This document shows, piece after piece, positions 25,800 to 39,294 of a stretch of DNA of 64,000 bases (its first letter is position 1; each line of letters opens with the position of its first letter). A program made the translations under genes and the position numbers. The notes under the pieces were generated by a model. That model was not told where the DNA came from. It saw nothing but the letters and a program-made list of their open reading frames with translations, and ran no database searches. Location: assembly GCF_000237925.1 (NCBI RefSeq), contig NC_031496.1, positions 11,433,428 through 11,497,427 on the forward strand, in the 5' to 3' direction. The DNA is from Schistosoma mansoni (lineage: Eukaryota > Platyhelminthes > Trematoda > Strigeidida > Schistosomatidae).

Positions 25800-28385
25800 A
25801 GCCACTGTTCAACTTAACCAAAAAAAAACTTTAATTTATTATGATCGAATAAATTTCAATAAAAAAATTACAAACAGATTTTTACCGACTTGCAAAATAG
25901 ATAAAGATTTTAAATTTGTTAAGAGAATGACATACTTTTTATTTATCTATTTAGTGTAATAGGCGGTCTTAATTGAAGATACACACGTGGAACAGATACA
26001 TATTTAATACAGTATAAACTATCATGTGAAAATTTAAAAAAACTTTCCAACTGCCAACTAATCAATATAAAGTAAATAAACGGAAATTAAATAAATAAAT
26101 ATTAAAATAAAAACCGGATAAGCATTTCTGTGGACCGAGAGAGGGGGTTATTTAATAGAATATATATATATATATCGCTTTTCACTAGTTGTTCATTTTC
26201 AATCTTTGTCAACTCCATCCCCACAATCATTTTTTTTCCTCAGCAAAAATTAAAAAAACACAAAACTATAAAACTGTCAAAATAAAATCGTTAAAAATAA
26301 TTTGCCTAAAACATATATTCATGATTTTGAAATATTGGCTCTCATTTTTGTGGTTTTCCTATTTATTTCATTCATTAGATATTTCCATTGCTACTGTCAA
26401 CACAATCAATCCGAATACAAACAATGTGTATGTTTTTTTTATGATGGTGATTGTTCATTTCAATGATGATGAGAAAGAGGAGGAGGAGGAGAAGGACGAG
26501 GAAGAGAAGTATGAACAAAATAAAACACTTTGAACAATCCCTTTGACCATGTGTCACAATTTTCCGGTATCAACTATTTAAATATGCAAATATATATATA
26601 TAAATATTAAAACACAGTTGACTTTGCAAGAGTAATGTGAATGTTTTAATCAAGTTTTCCATACTTTAATTTATTACCAATAAATGATTTGGTTAAATAT
26701 AAAAAAAATAATTTAAAAAATTTGGTTATACTTTCTCATTCGTAAGGGGATACCATTTTGTTTTTAAATATATCTTCCCCCCCTCTTTCTCTCTCTCTCT
26801 CTCACTATTTGTCTCTTTGTAGTGCTCTCATTTCTAACAATGCATATACATATATATATATAATTATTTAGAAGTTGTCAATGCTACATAGACACAACCA
26901 TACATCCATAAATACATACATATATATATAAATACTTTAAGAAAGCATAAACCGCGACACAGTCATATCTCCTTTCTTAAATGACTACACTATTTCCCCT
27001 TTCCATTTGTCCTCATATATATTATAAAAAGAGGGGAAAATTTAAATATTTTTATTTATTTATTTATTTCAACTCAACATTGTTTCACATGTGTATTTGT
27101 GTTTTCTTTGCTTATTAGTATTCTCTACAATGGGTGACTGTGTTCATATTTTTTAACATTCAATACCCACCTAGTACTATTTTGTGAATGTATGTACGTG
27201 TACGTATGTTTATCTTCCTTCATACAGAATAAAATAGCTGAAGGTGGAGAAAATAAAAAAAAAGCAAAACGACAAGAAGTCAGTAGTAAAAAAAAAGTAT
27301 AAATCAGACAATGATAACGATTACAATAACATAAAAAAAACCCATACATACATTGATGTTAAAGATTACCCCCATTTACAATTTATGACTTTTTAAGTTA
27401 AAGTAACTTAAAGGTGATTAAAATAATTAATATAAATGCTCAGAATAAACTAAACAAATTAAGTATTATAAATATCTTTACAACAACTATACACTCATAT
27501 GTAAATATATATAGATAATATGTAAAGAAATAAACAACTTTCCATTTACCCTCACTAATATAAACTATTCATTTTGAAAAGAAATGATTGTGCTACTATT
27601 ATTACTACCGCTTGTGGTAATAGTACTACTACTAATTATTATTATTATTATAAGTAGTAAGAAATGAAATTAATAGTGTTGTTATTCATTAAACTAACTA
27701 GTCATTAGATTTGACTGTCAATTCTTGAATGATTTATCATTGAAAACTCATTCGAACGGCTAGTATTCACGTGCACTGACCCAATATACACACACATACA
27801 TACATAAATACTAAATTATAAAGATTATTTTTTTATTAAATATTAGCTGACACTACTTAAATCAAATTATTCATTTGCATAATTTAAATAATGGTCATTT
27901 AATCCACTCTCTTTTAAACAAAAACGATAAGTTGTTTAACTATATTTATTACTTATAAGAATTCGTATTAGTATGTTATAAACTATAAACATCTAAATGA
28001 AGAGGTTTGTTCTCCGTAAAGGAAAAAGAAAAGAAACAAAACAGAGAGAACATAGAAGGATCAAGACAACTAACTATGTAAAGACAGAAAATTAAAAAAA
28101 AACTTTTTTTAAAAGGTGATTCTATCTTATTTGATTTATATACTCATTTATTTATTACTTAAAACTCATCTATTAAGTAGTATATGGTCACATTAAATAT
28201 ATAATTAAAAAGAAGAAAGTAAAAAGTAATTACCTTTTTAAATTACAAATATTTTGATAGTTTTAAATGAAAATTACAAAAATTAATTTGAAATGAATTT
28301 AGTTTAGTATTGAAAGATGTTAAAAGAGATTGTTTCATTACTGAACAGTTTTTTTTCAAACATAAAGTAAATAACTATTTGAATA
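25800..28385. other. AT-rich, microsatellite-rich stretch without young SINEs
   Basis: Short TA runs (26161, 26591, 26852, 26918), TC (26795) and a GAGGAG tract (26477). The 114-codon frame at 26189-26533 is low complexity with an acidic end and no ATG start, and is not called a gene. Confidence 0.5.
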
Positions 28386-28753
28386 ACAAACAAAGATGGA
28401 TAGTGGCTGGCAGTGGACTCCTGAATGCGTGTTTTGTCCTATTTGGGACTCGTCAGCTGGATGTAACTGCATCTCGGAGTTGATGGCGTTTGAAACGAAA
28501 GGTACTGCGTTCGAGTCCCAAAGTGAACATCAACTGTGAGATGCAGCTACTTCCAGCTGACGAGTCCCAAGTGGGACGAAATGCGTGTCCTGGATTCCAC
28601 TGCTAAACACTATCTATTTTTCTGTTTAATGCTTAGGAATTAAAGATATATCGAGGCAACACGCATAGTATTTACATAGGCCAATATGAGACTGATCAAT
28701 TGTAGTCCTAAACATCAACTGGAAGATTCAAACAAACAATACCAAAATAATTT
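28386..28753. mobile_element. SINE family B head-to-head dimer with 14-bp target-site duplication
   Basis: The antisense arm (ribozyme, then GATGTAACTGCATCTCGG) switches at GATG (28482-28485) to a sense arm holding tRNA part, ribozyme and the 3' segment to AAACAAACAATACC. TAACTATTTGAATA flanks both sides (28372-28385 and 28754-28767). Confidence 0.9.
28551..28595 (+). ncRNA. Hammerhead ribozyme in SINE B, core intact
   Basis: Stem I TCCAG/CTGGA; CTGACGA; stem II GTCCC/GGGAC with a tight AAGT loop; GAA; stem III ATGC/GTGT with wobbles; cleavage triplet GTC ending at 28589. This is the form known from schistosome Smα. Confidence 0.8.
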
Positions 28754-28804
28754 TAACTATTTGAATAGTTTCTACTAATTTTCAGCGATTCTTTTTGACT
28801 TATC

Positions 28805-28985
28805 TTAATTTTTTAATAGCTGAGTTTATGAGTCAATTAAAGCTAGACAATCATGGAATATCTGGAAGCACTGCAAAACCTTTTCGTCCTAATATGGGAC
28901 TCCTTAGCAATGTGAATCTACGATCCCGCAGGCGCAATTCGAACCTAGGACCTTCGGTCTCGTGTTTGAATGCCTAATCTCTTAA
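28805..28985 (-). mobile_element. SINE family A 3' half
   Basis: Antisense tail, inactive ribozyme and B box (AATTCGAACCTAGGACC). Related to the copy at 35411 (same GGCG-type arm). Confidence 0.75.
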
Positions 28986-29409
28986 TTTGTATTGACAATC
29001 ATTCTTACATTATTGACTTTTACTTTTCATTATGATATCTCATTATTTTTAATTCTAATTACTCTGACTTTAAACTGTAATTAGATTAGTACACATCTTC
29101 AGTGTTAATGATATAATGATGGTAAGTGATTTTATATTACTTATAGTGAATTTCTCAGTTAAAATAAATTCATGCTAAAAGTAGATAAACATAAGTTCAA
29201 CCTTGGTATTGATCAATTCAATTTGTAGGAAGGGATTGTTAAACAATTATAGTAACAACAATTATATAAATGATTCAATTATAAACTAGTCTTTATGATG
29301 GAGCCATAGAAACAGTAGACAGGAATGTCATCATAGTCACTAATAGTAAGTTGAACCACTCAGTATTAATTTAGAAGTTCAAAGATGATGAGCTCAATGA
29401 GGAAACTTC

Positions 29410-29540
29410 AAGTCTTGAGATAGTTCGGCGATGAAGTCGTGAGTATGCATTGATGAGGAGTTCAAAAACAAAATGTATTAACTGATTAATACTCCATTTT
29501 TAGTGATCTGTCAACTGCAGCCAGTCCATAATTCAAGAAT
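29410..29540 (+). mobile_element. SINE family A, very old fragment
   Basis: GTGAGTATGCATTGATGAGG and a tail-like CATTTTTAGTGATCTGTCAA are in family order. Confidence 0.3.
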
Positions 29541-31444
29541 TATTCATCGTCATATCACCTTGATGGAATATTTTGTTTCATCAATAAAAGCTTCTATCCT
29601 ATGAAACCTATAAATTTAGAGTTAAAGGATTGAATTCTCATATAAATGATCGCTTCCATCATCTTTTACTGCTTCCAGTAACAATTTAATTAGGATATGA
29701 AGAATAATCAACAATTTTAATTCTTAATGTCTGACTGCTCTTATCAATAAACATCAAATAAACTGACTGAGATTATTATCCATGTTTTTAATGCCCAACT
29801 AATATGATAAATCTAGTACTTCTGGTCATTTTACCGTCCAATAAGTGGGTGGATATTACTTACTCTGGTGTAATTTTTCATTAAAGATTTCATTACAAGC
29901 CTCAACTTTCGGAATATTTATGTGCTTCACTCTGTATATTGGTTTGAGCCACACAGTTATGTTCATAGTAAATAGTTGCAACTAACTCCATAATTTTTAG
30001 TTATAACGTTTAGTTAGAATTGCACCCTAATACGTGAAGTTCACCCACTATTTCAATCAAAAAATTGCTTAAAGTGCTGACTATAACATATTACTTGAAC
30101 TTCTGCTATAATACTGAACTACTAGTTGCAACAAAAGGATAAACTACATCTTGTCATCTAAGATAATAAATTTGAGAATGGAACTGTATGTGACATTATA
30201 TAGAATCTAATATTGATGTACATGGAGGATTCAATCATTTCTTTTTCACGTTAATAACCTTAAATGTTGATTGACCTAAACTGCGATATGAAATTGTAAA
30301 TAAAATAGTATGGTAATATATAATCTAAATGAAAAATAAAAGTCTTTCAATACCATTGTTATTACTATTTTATTATCTAGTTATATTGGAATAACCTTAA
30401 ATTTATTTTATAATCAGTTTTGTACATTTTCACCACATGTCAATTTATCTTCTATGTTTGAAAAGGTTAGGAGTTCACCTAATCAGTGACACAATGACCT
30501 ATTCAGCAAACTAATTTGATGCGTTCCAGCCCCGCTAACTAGAGAGAGAAGTCCAAGTTCATAAGAGGGAAATATATTCCACAAGCAGTCAAAAGCACGA
30601 ACAACAACAATAAGCACAACTCAAGTGTATATATACAACATAAAATGTCCTTGGGAAACTTTACAAAATAGCATATCAAAAGAGATAACGAACCAATAGC
30701 ATTTAAGATCCTCCCAAGTAAGAAATACAACATTAAGGTAAAAATGAGTGCTTTTGGCGCGAAAATAAGAAATTAACATTTTAAAAATAAGAATTACAAA
30801 AATAAGGCCCCATTGTAACGCTTCTAGAGCAAAACTACAGTTTTATATGAAGTAAGGTAATTGTAGAAGAATGTTAATTACATAATTCATTGGTGTTATT
30901 TGACATTAGAATTCAAAGCAAACATTTCCATCTACTAGTAGCTACCAACATATACTTACAATACGGTGTTAATACTGCCAATGAGACTAGAACTCAACAC
31001 TGATAACTTTTAACGTTAAAAGGTTACCTACTTGGAAAATCGATAATGTCAATTGAAACGCTCATTTATTATTTGATTTTTTGCACCAACCATAACATGG
31101 AAACAACTTGTAAATACAGTCGCAATCGAAGCATCCACCTAAGGAATCTCTGTGTAAACAAAGATTAATTAAATTCACTACTAACTATTAACGACAGAAA
31201 AATATATATTACATAATTAAATTATCTCAAAAATTAATCTTTTTTAAATGTAATGAGTTTTCCAGAGATTTTGTTATGGTTCATATCCATATAACATTGT
31301 TGATGAGTATAAATAATGAGATTTAAAGTGGAACTCTCTCACTCTAATTTCTAATGGTTCATCACTTAATAGTCATTTCAAGATGAAAATCACTTTTTTA
31401 GAGAATAATTATCTTACTGAAATTCATTTTATATCTTTAATTCA
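29541..31444. other. Unique AT-rich sequence, no gene seen
   Basis: No frame above 65 codons with coding character and no clear repeat. Confidence 0.5.
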
Positions 31445-31663
31445 ATAAATCCGTTGAAATTAGACATTAACACTATCGGATGCTGGCTTAGTGGTTCTAG
31501 AGGTTAAGCGCTTGTGCGCGAGATCGATAGGTCCTAGGTTCGAATCTCGAGATCGTGGATGCGCACTACTAAGGAGTCCCACAATAGGACGAAACGGCCT
31601 TAAAGCAGTGCTTCCAGGTTTTCCATGGTGGTCTAGCTTCAATCGACTCATGACTTCCGTTTA
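31445..31663 (+). mobile_element. SINE family A, ribozyme-cleavage-site variant
   Basis: Sense A/B boxes (GGTTAAGCGCTTGTGCG, TAGGTTCGAATCTCG) and tail. The ribozyme has CTAAGGA, and GTC is replaced by TTAAAG (31600-31605). The same replacement is at 34290. Confidence 0.85.
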
Positions 31664-32061
31664 TAATTAATTCATTCCTGAAACAGTCAAAATTAATCTG
31701 TCACATGTTTATGAACACATACTACTGAGTATTCTAAAACGTAGACCAGTTTATTGTTTTTTTTTGGTTTTCAACTATTTCTCAATTTATATCTGTGCAA
31801 GAAGAGCAAAATCTCACAATGATTGTGATCACCAATATAATAACCATTTCATATCTATGTATTTAAATCATAATAATTAACTGAATAATTTATTGATACG
31901 ATCTATCTTCCTAACATGATTCCAAACCCTACACACTTTGATTATCAAATTATCCCAGGAAATATGATAACTAAGTTTATACTACATTTTATACCGCATA
32001 TCTCTCATAATCAATTTTCTGTGGTTCTTTTTTTATGGTGAATGTTGCTTCTAATTATGTC

Positions 32062-32063
<2 letters not shown>

Positions 32064-32109
<46 letters not shown>
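32064..32109. repeat. (TA)n microsatellite
   Basis: About 22 AT dinucleotides. Confidence 0.95.
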
Positions 32110-32639
32110 CGGATCAGATTCTTATCGATATATGAATATATATGTGTAATGTTTCTATATATTTGACTGCGTATTACTACACAGCAGTACCCATATGTTT
32201 GGGTATAAACGAAGGGAAACCTGGAGGATAATATTAGGATATGATATACTCAAAGGAAATAATGTAAAAGACAAACACTTCCGTCTAAATCCTAAATTAT
32301 TTTAATTATAATGAATAGATTTCCATATATAAATATTTATAATTAACCGCTGTCAATAATCCTCTTGTAAGTTATCTACTCCATATTATGTTTTTAAGTA
32401 TGGAAATTTTAAAAGAAATTATAAAATGAAAGGTAAGCGGTAAAGTTTATTAATTTTAAGTAATAGTAATATTATTATTATTATACATATATAACCGAGA
32501 ATCAAAAGCCTGTGAATACTAGAACTGGTACCAGGGATATATATATATATATAGTTTTAATTAATAAGTAGTATGGTTTATCCTTCCTATGTTTCCTTAT
32601 CAAACTTAATGAATATATACGTAACTAAACATATGCAAA

Positions 32640-32860
32640 TCTACAAGAACCAATCAACATCAAGATGCATAGGACAAACTGTGAATCACATGTGGAGAAA
32701 TTCAAACACTTCACTTCTACCTGAATTTTGTGCTGATGATGTCTTTCAGAAGGACGATGAAAACTCCACGACTAAACCATCCAACTCAGAGAACAAAACT
32801 CCATCAAAATCACCCACGTGAGCTACAAATCTTCTCCACCATCTAAAATAAAGTTTTAAC
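32640..32860 (+). repeat. Repeat E with coding-like end (copy 1)
   Basis: The frame 32573-32821 ends with SNSENKTPSKSPT and a stop, then AAATAAAG (about 32848), a possible polyadenylation signal. A diverged second copy at 46965-47130 ends with SENKTPSKLFT. The function is unknown. It could be the 3' end of a multicopy gene, a retrocopy or a transposon. Confidence 0.4.
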
Positions 32861-33451
32861 ATCTTTCTGTATATACCATAATCGTTATAATATAAACTAT
32901 TTCTTATTGTCAGGGTAAAAATAGCTTTTTCATAAATAGATATATACATATTTAAAGTAAGTTATTAGACTAGGTAATAAAATGTGTCAAAAATGAGTGG
33001 CAATTAAACTATAGTCATAAGTTTTTCAAAGACTGTACAGCTTTTAAGCATATTATCAATGTACATATACAATGTATGCATGCAATATATGTGTATACGT
33101 GGTGGCAAGTAAACATGTATTTTCTCACTTCACAAGTCACTATCATATAGACAATAAAATGTAATATTGTCTACAATGAAGCCTATCAATTGTCGGCATA
33201 GTAAATAAACTATATTCTGTTAATACTGAGCTGTAAAAATGCAAATAAGGAATCTTATATTGAATGTAAGTGACGAATTACTTTAAGTTAATGATAAGGT
33301 GAACTTTAATTTTCCAATTAAAAGTGTTCCCACTAAAGATTAACAGCATAGACAGCATAGTTACCTTGTTCATATAATTAAATCTAATATATACATACGT
33401 ATAAACACGTATTCATAAATTGTCTCCACCGTGTAACGCTTGTTTAGTCTA

Positions 33452-33470
33452 ATATATATATATATATAGT
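33452..33470. repeat. (TA)n microsatellite
   Basis: Short AT run. Confidence 0.8.
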
Positions 33471-34075
33471 CAGAATAATCATAAAAGTTTCTAGCTTGAC
33501 AGTAGTCAAAATTTTATGATCCTTCAATCTAGTAATAAAACTGTCTTTTAAATACTTGAATAATAATAATCATAATCATGCAAACCTAGAATTTTTACGA
33601 TGGTTAGAGAACGTAGTCATTTACTTCTGTTTACTACCTTATTCTATCTCTATCTCTCTAGTTTCCTTGCTAGCTCTTCCTCTTATATGCATATACATAA
33701 TGTTTCCTATTTAAGGTTAGAATATTTTTATTATATAGAATGATATTACTTCAAGATAACAACAATAATATTAACAACAACAAACCTATCATGAAAATAG
33801 TAATAGTCATACCAACAATGTCATAGACAAGTGTATATTTCATAGGTGTCTGATGAATCTTTAAAAAAACAACTGAAGTTATTTTTCCCTGTTACTATAT
33901 ATAGAAAATATATTTCAGGTATAGAACTGGATATATTACAGAAAAGATCATATAATTGTATTTTATAATATTATACTCAGCAACTAAGTTATTATTTAAA
34001 ATATAAGACGATGATATTTACCTAATACACAGATCAGTCGGCAAAAAAAACTATTTAATGACAATTTTTAACATA

Positions 34076-34360
34076 AGGGGGTTTTCAACTCACTGAAGAC
34101 ATTGGTGAAATAGTTGCTCAAATTTGTGGATTGGTTGAAGTTACACATTAACACCGTTGGATATTGGCGGCTCAGTGGTCTATCGGTCAAGTGCTCTGAC
34201 GCGAAGCTGGTAGGTCCTAGGTTGGAATCTCGCGAGACGGGATCGTGAATGCGCACTTCTGAGTAGTTCCACAATAGGACGAAACGGCCTTAAAGCAGTG
34301 CTTCCAGGTTTTCGATGGTGGTCCAGCTTCAATTGACTCATGATTTCAAGTATATATAAA
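34076..34360 (+). mobile_element. SINE family A with 13-bp target-site duplication, ribozyme-cleavage-site variant
   Basis: It starts with ten bases of inverted tail (AGGGGGTTTT), then sense from CAACTCACTGAAG to TTCAAGTATATAT. GTC is replaced by TTAAAG (34290-34295). AATTTTTAACATA flanks it (34063-34075 and 34361-34373). Confidence 0.85.
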
Positions 34361-34819
34361 AATTTTTAACATACTTGATTGATATCTCTTTCGGAAGAAA
34401 TGAACAGTAAACATTTATACATCAACTGATCACTTACAACTGAGTGATCATTGACTAGTGACCAATGTCATATTTGTCTACCTAGATAGTGATGATCGAT
34501 GCAGTAACTAGTCTGACTCAATACTGCATAAACCATAATTTCTTGCTAGGTTACATAATATTAAATAATGGATAGTTGATGAAATTAATCTAATATAGTT
34601 AGAAAAATTTAAATACTTTAACTTATTCATACATGAAAGATTATTGACTAAATGATTAATGAAGGTAGGAGACGATTCATACACTGTCTTATACCAGAAG
34701 AATTTGTCTGGATAACTTATCACTCACAATTGAGTGATCGCTGAGTAATAACCACTGTCATATATCTTAATATCCTTTTTGGTACTGATCGAGTTTGTAA
34801 CTCAGCGCATGTAATGTCA

Positions 34820-35143
34820 ATTCATTGAGAATAATGGACACATTGCAACTTCAATCAAAGAGTTCAATCAATAATGACGAATACACAAATAACACATCAG
34901 TCACAACTCAGTGACCAATCATTTACAAGTTGGGTGAGCATCAGTTCACTCAAGATTACATGTACACCTCAATGTTGAGTACCGAATGGCACAAAACATG
35001 TGTTCAGAGTATCCTGTCGACCACCTTCAACAGTCTAATATCTACGAATTTTCTTTGTTATTTCTCACTCTATTTCACTATACCAATATGGTCAAGTGTT
35101 AGAAGGTTAATTCCATATTCAAAAAATTTAAATAAGCAATTTT
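34820..35143 (+). repeat. Long inverted repeat, left arm
   Basis: The reverse complement lies at 36959-37280 with few mismatches over about 320 bp. Weaker similarity continues outward (TGAGTGATCGCTGAGTAATA at 34732 against the region after 37320). Confidence 0.85.
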
Positions 35144-35410
35144 ACACTGTTCGTCATCCCAATTATTGGAAATCAACGATGAGATGCATGTGCATCCAAC
35201 TAATGAATTGTTACTGATAAGAACTCAACCCAAAACCCATTGATTTTATAATTATCATTATATGGAGTAAATTTCGTTCGGTAGTTTCCATGAAATTTTT
35301 CACCCAAAAATTTAACAAGTATACACAAGTATACAATAGATCATGGAGCCCGAAATTCTTTCTACTTTCAACAAATATACTTTCTTGGTAATGTAAGGTT
35401 TAAAGAGATT

Positions 35411-35766
35411 ATTATCAGGTTGGGGATTTTGTGGAGATTTTAGTAATCTAATAGTTGAATTCATGAGTCGATTATTGCTGGACCACCACGGAATACCTGG
35501 AAGCACTGGACGGCCGTTTTGTCCTAATATGGGACTCCTCAGCAGTATGCATCCACTATCCCACAGGCGGGATTTGAACTCGGGATTTTCTGTCTCACGT
35601 GCGAACGCTTCACTTCTAAACTACTGAGTTGGCATCCAACGGTGTTACTGTCTGACTTCATTCTATCCATGATCTTGCGGTATCGTGGATGCGCACTGCC
35701 GAGGAGTCCCATACTAGGACGAAACGACCGTTCAATGTTCCCAGGTTTTCCATGGTAGTCTGGCTA
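35411..35766. mobile_element. SINE family A head-to-head dimer with target-site duplication
   Basis: Antisense arm (tail, ribozyme with AAA for GAA, B box, A box) to about 35680, then sense from ATCGTGGATGCGCACTG to the tail. AAAGAGATT flanks both sides (35402-35410 and 35767-35775). It sits inside the long inverted-repeat structure. Confidence 0.85.
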
Positions 35767-36958
35767 AAAGAGATTGTTGAATTTCACTTTCTTCATCATT
35801 GCCTTCTGTTTAAACCAATGAAAATGATTACTGTATTCATTTAATTTTAAAGTCAATTATAAGTATTGATTGTGTAAATAAAAATTGAAATGGGTATTAT
35901 TTGGGTAGATATTTTCATATTTAAATGGAAGTCAATTGATGAATCATTGAAAATCAGGACAAATTAAGTTTAATCCGTTGTATAGAGACACTTAACAAGT
36001 GAGCTATTTAGACTGTAAATTTATCTCTTCAAGATTACGACATGAATGATTATTGATCATCGAATGATAAACAGTTTAGTGTTAATCTAGTCATTAGTGT
36101 TGATTGAATCTTAACAACAAAGTTGCAATTCAGCCAACAATCTTGAACACTGGTTTACGGGGATGAATGATGAAGATCGCTTTCACAATATTGCTGATAT
36201 ATTTTGTTGGCGAGTTACAACTTCAGTTTATAGCCTTTTGTTAACTTCCTTCAAAAATCTAACATATTTCATGTAATGCTGTATCAGTAGGATTAGTGGT
36301 CATATAGCAACTTAATCTACTGAGTTGAACCAGTAAATACAACTGACTAATTAGTCAACTGAAATTGAAATTACTCTAATTAATCATAAAAGTGTAATTT
36401 ACGCTGTATTTCCATCTTTCACTCAACCGTACATCCACATACCAATATATATTTAAATGGTCATTAGCAATATTTATAGGTGTACATACTAGATTAAACG
36501 AACTGTACACGTCCATAGATTATGGAGATAAGATTATAGGAGATGTTTACATATTAAAAGTTCAATTAAAGGCATGCTTATTCCTGGTTTTTAAATAAAT
36601 ACTTTTTCTCTTACCGCAAATCTTTATAAGATAAACTAGATAACGTAAGCAAATCACTGACCAGTGATTTACACAAACTATGAAAGCTATTTTTTTTACA
36701 CATGACTTTCATATTTCAAGAAAGAAGTGTTCAGTTGTTTACTTATTTCTCTGTTATACAATTTTACCTGTCAAATTTTATATACAAGTACAATAATTGG
36801 GATAAAATACAGTGTAAAATTGTATTCCTGGTCAATTAAGCTTTAATAGTCATGGAAATCAACGGTTATCTGAGTGTACAGTATCTAATACTTGGTTTGA
36901 ACATGCATGTAAAGTCTAATCCTGAACATACAAGTGATCAAATATCTAAAGCTGATAT

Positions 36959-37280
36959 AAATTGCTTATTTAAATTTCTGAATATGGAATAAACCTTCTA
37001 ACACTTGACCATATTGGTATAGTGAAATAGAGTGAGAAATAACAAAGAAAATTCGTAGATATTAGACTGTTGAAGGTGGTCGACAGGATACTCTGAACAC
37101 ATGTTTTGTGCTATTTGTTACTCAACATTGAGGTGTACATGTAATCTTGAGTGAACTGATGCTCACCCAACTTGTAAATGATTGGTCACTGAGTTGTGAC
37201 TGATGTGTTATTTGTGTATTCGTCATTATTGATTGAACTCTTTGATTGAAGTTGCAATGTGTCCATTATTCTCAATGAAT
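36959..37280 (-). repeat. Long inverted repeat, right arm
   Basis: Pairs with 34820-35143. The 1.8 kb between the arms holds a SINE A dimer and no open frame of note. It may be a non-autonomous DNA transposon with long terminal inverted repeats, or a local inverted duplication. Confidence 0.85.
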
Positions 37281-37809
37281 CGGCATAGCATGCACTATAT
37301 TTAAGTGTTAGATGGTTTGAGATAGTCACCGGCTATTTACTCAATGATCAATCGGTATATAAATATTTAAGTTTAACTATTTCTATCTAACATCTTAGAA
37401 ATATACCGACAGTATAAATTTTAGAATTTCGAAAACCTAAAAACGCTTGGATAAAGATAGTTTTAACTGAATACTTATTGTTATAACATGAAGAGTTGAG
37501 CAATCCATGATTGTGTTGGTGACCTGGATTTTAATTTTTTGATTATTTATTTATTTGTTAGCTGTTAAATAGCTTACTGTTATAGTATACTACTTTGTTT
37601 AATAATTTAGAGACTTATACATATATATTTAGTCAACTGATCAAAGGTCGCGCCATCTAAAATCAGTTTTCTTGGTATTCAATAATTAGTTTTGTGAGCG
37701 AATTATTAGTTAAGTCACTCCAATCAAATCAGCATTTCATCATTCTATTCGAGAACTCATGAGACTTTTGAACATTATCTTGAATATATTACAATAATGT
37801 TTTAATTTA

Positions 37810-37998
37810 TGGAGTCCTGAAGGCTGTAGGAAAAGAGGAAGACCAAAGAACACATTACGCCGAGAAATGGAGACGGATATGGGAAGAATGAACAAAAATT
37901 GGATAGAACTAAAAAAGGAAGGCCCAGGACAGTGTAGGTTGGAGAATGCTGGTCGGCAGCCTATGCTCCATTGGGAGTAACAGGTGTAAGTAAGTAAT
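37810..37998 (+). mobile_element. LINE 3' end (SR2/Perere-like), (AAGT)n tail
   Basis: A 5'-truncated copy of the same coding end as 24215: AAGAGGAAGACCAAAGAAC, then GAGAATGCTGGTCGGCAGCC, ending GGTGTAAGTAAGTAA. Confidence 0.8.
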
Positions 37999-38269
37999 GT
38001 TTTAATTTATCCTGTTTTTGATGCTTAGGACCAAATTTTGATCAGCCAGTGTTGTTATATGTACAACTTGTACAGAATACCTTGATATAAACAGTTCATT
38101 AGGGATTTTTTTAAATAGATAGATTGCGATTGTCACTGAAATCCAAAACTCATATGTTGTACTGTTTAAGACTTGTCAGTTGATTAAAACCTCGTTTCTA
38201 AACAATAACAGAGAGATAATTGAAATCATTGATAAACATCATATTAGTTTCGAAAATCTAGGGATCTAT

Positions 38270-38440
38270 CTGGATTCAGTAGCTCAATAGCTAACATTGA
38301 CGTTTACAACAAAAAGGTATTGGTTTTGAGTCCCAATATCAAAATCAACATTGAGATGCAAGTAGGTTTATCTGAGGAGCCCCTAATCCTAAGAAACCTG
38401 TATTCTGGGTTTCACTACTAACCACAATACATCAATTCTA
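38270..38440 (+). mobile_element. SINE family B, old copy
   Basis: GGATTCAGTAGCTCAATAGC, GGTTTTGAGTCCCAATATC and TTATCTGAGGAGCCCC are in order. Confidence 0.5.
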
Positions 38441-38452
38441 AACAATTATTTT

Positions 38453-38496
38453 TAATAGTTAAGATCATGAGTCAATTGAAGCTAGACTATTAAATT
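38453..38496 (-). mobile_element. SINE family A tail stub
   Basis: About 40 bp: TTAAGATCATGAGTCAATTG then AAGCTAGAC. Extreme 5' truncation. Confidence 0.65.
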
Positions 38497-39269
38497 TCAA
38501 CTTATAAAGTATATGTTTTTGAAGTGGTCTCGAAATATATTCTATATCCACTAGTATGTATATGTGTAATCTTGACGTGTTTAGACATAGTTTGAACCAT
38601 GTATATAGATGTAATCTAATTTACTTCCCATTTTCTGTATTCGTACACTTCAGGATTTCTGTTTAAAGCATTTCAGCATTCTTGACATTGTTAAAATCTA
38701 CAATTTCTTTGTGGTTTATAAAAGATTGGAATAATATAAGCAAGAATAGCTTCATTGTATACAAGTTCTTAGAAAACTTAGGCAATTTGGTAACATTTAC
38801 CGATGTTTAACACAACGCTGTTGCATAAAATCAGTAAGCAGTTACTAAATGAGGTAGACTCCATGTGTTTGAAGCCATTTTAAAGAAAATATACGAAGTT
38901 CTGAAAGCAGCTGATGAAAACATCCTCTTCAGTAATAAATATGATTTACTTAGACCAACCAACCGTATTTCCCGTAATATCCTCCTCACTCTGAATTTAA
39001 CCTAGTTCTAGAATTAAATGTATTTAAACAATACTTCAAAGAAGTAAGTATACCCAAGATGGATTTCTTCACTTCAAATAAAATCCCTAATTGTTTTAAA
39101 GTGTCTAAATTAAGAAGAAATAGCATAGATTGTGTAAATCCCATTCAGATGATAATATTGAACAATTATAAGTTTGAATGGAATTTTTGACACAGGGAAG
39201 TTCCTTAGAATAATTAACATCATCATTAACATATATCGATCTCTTGTAAATGGAAAGTTTACTCATGTC

Positions 39270-39294
39270 AATATATATATATATATATATATAT
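39270..39294. repeat. (TA)n microsatellite
   Basis: AT run. Confidence 0.9.

Noticed and set aside
26189-26533. 114-codon plus-strand frame
   Set aside because: Low complexity, no ATG start, acidic GAGGAG-encoded tail, no domain. Probably chance in AT-rich DNA.
32064-32109. CRISPR-like or other regular array
   Set aside because: Only simple dinucleotide repeats; no spaced repeats anywhere in the window.
38820-39180. Possible exon-like sequence
   Set aside because: No continuous open frame and no splice-site pair that I could support.
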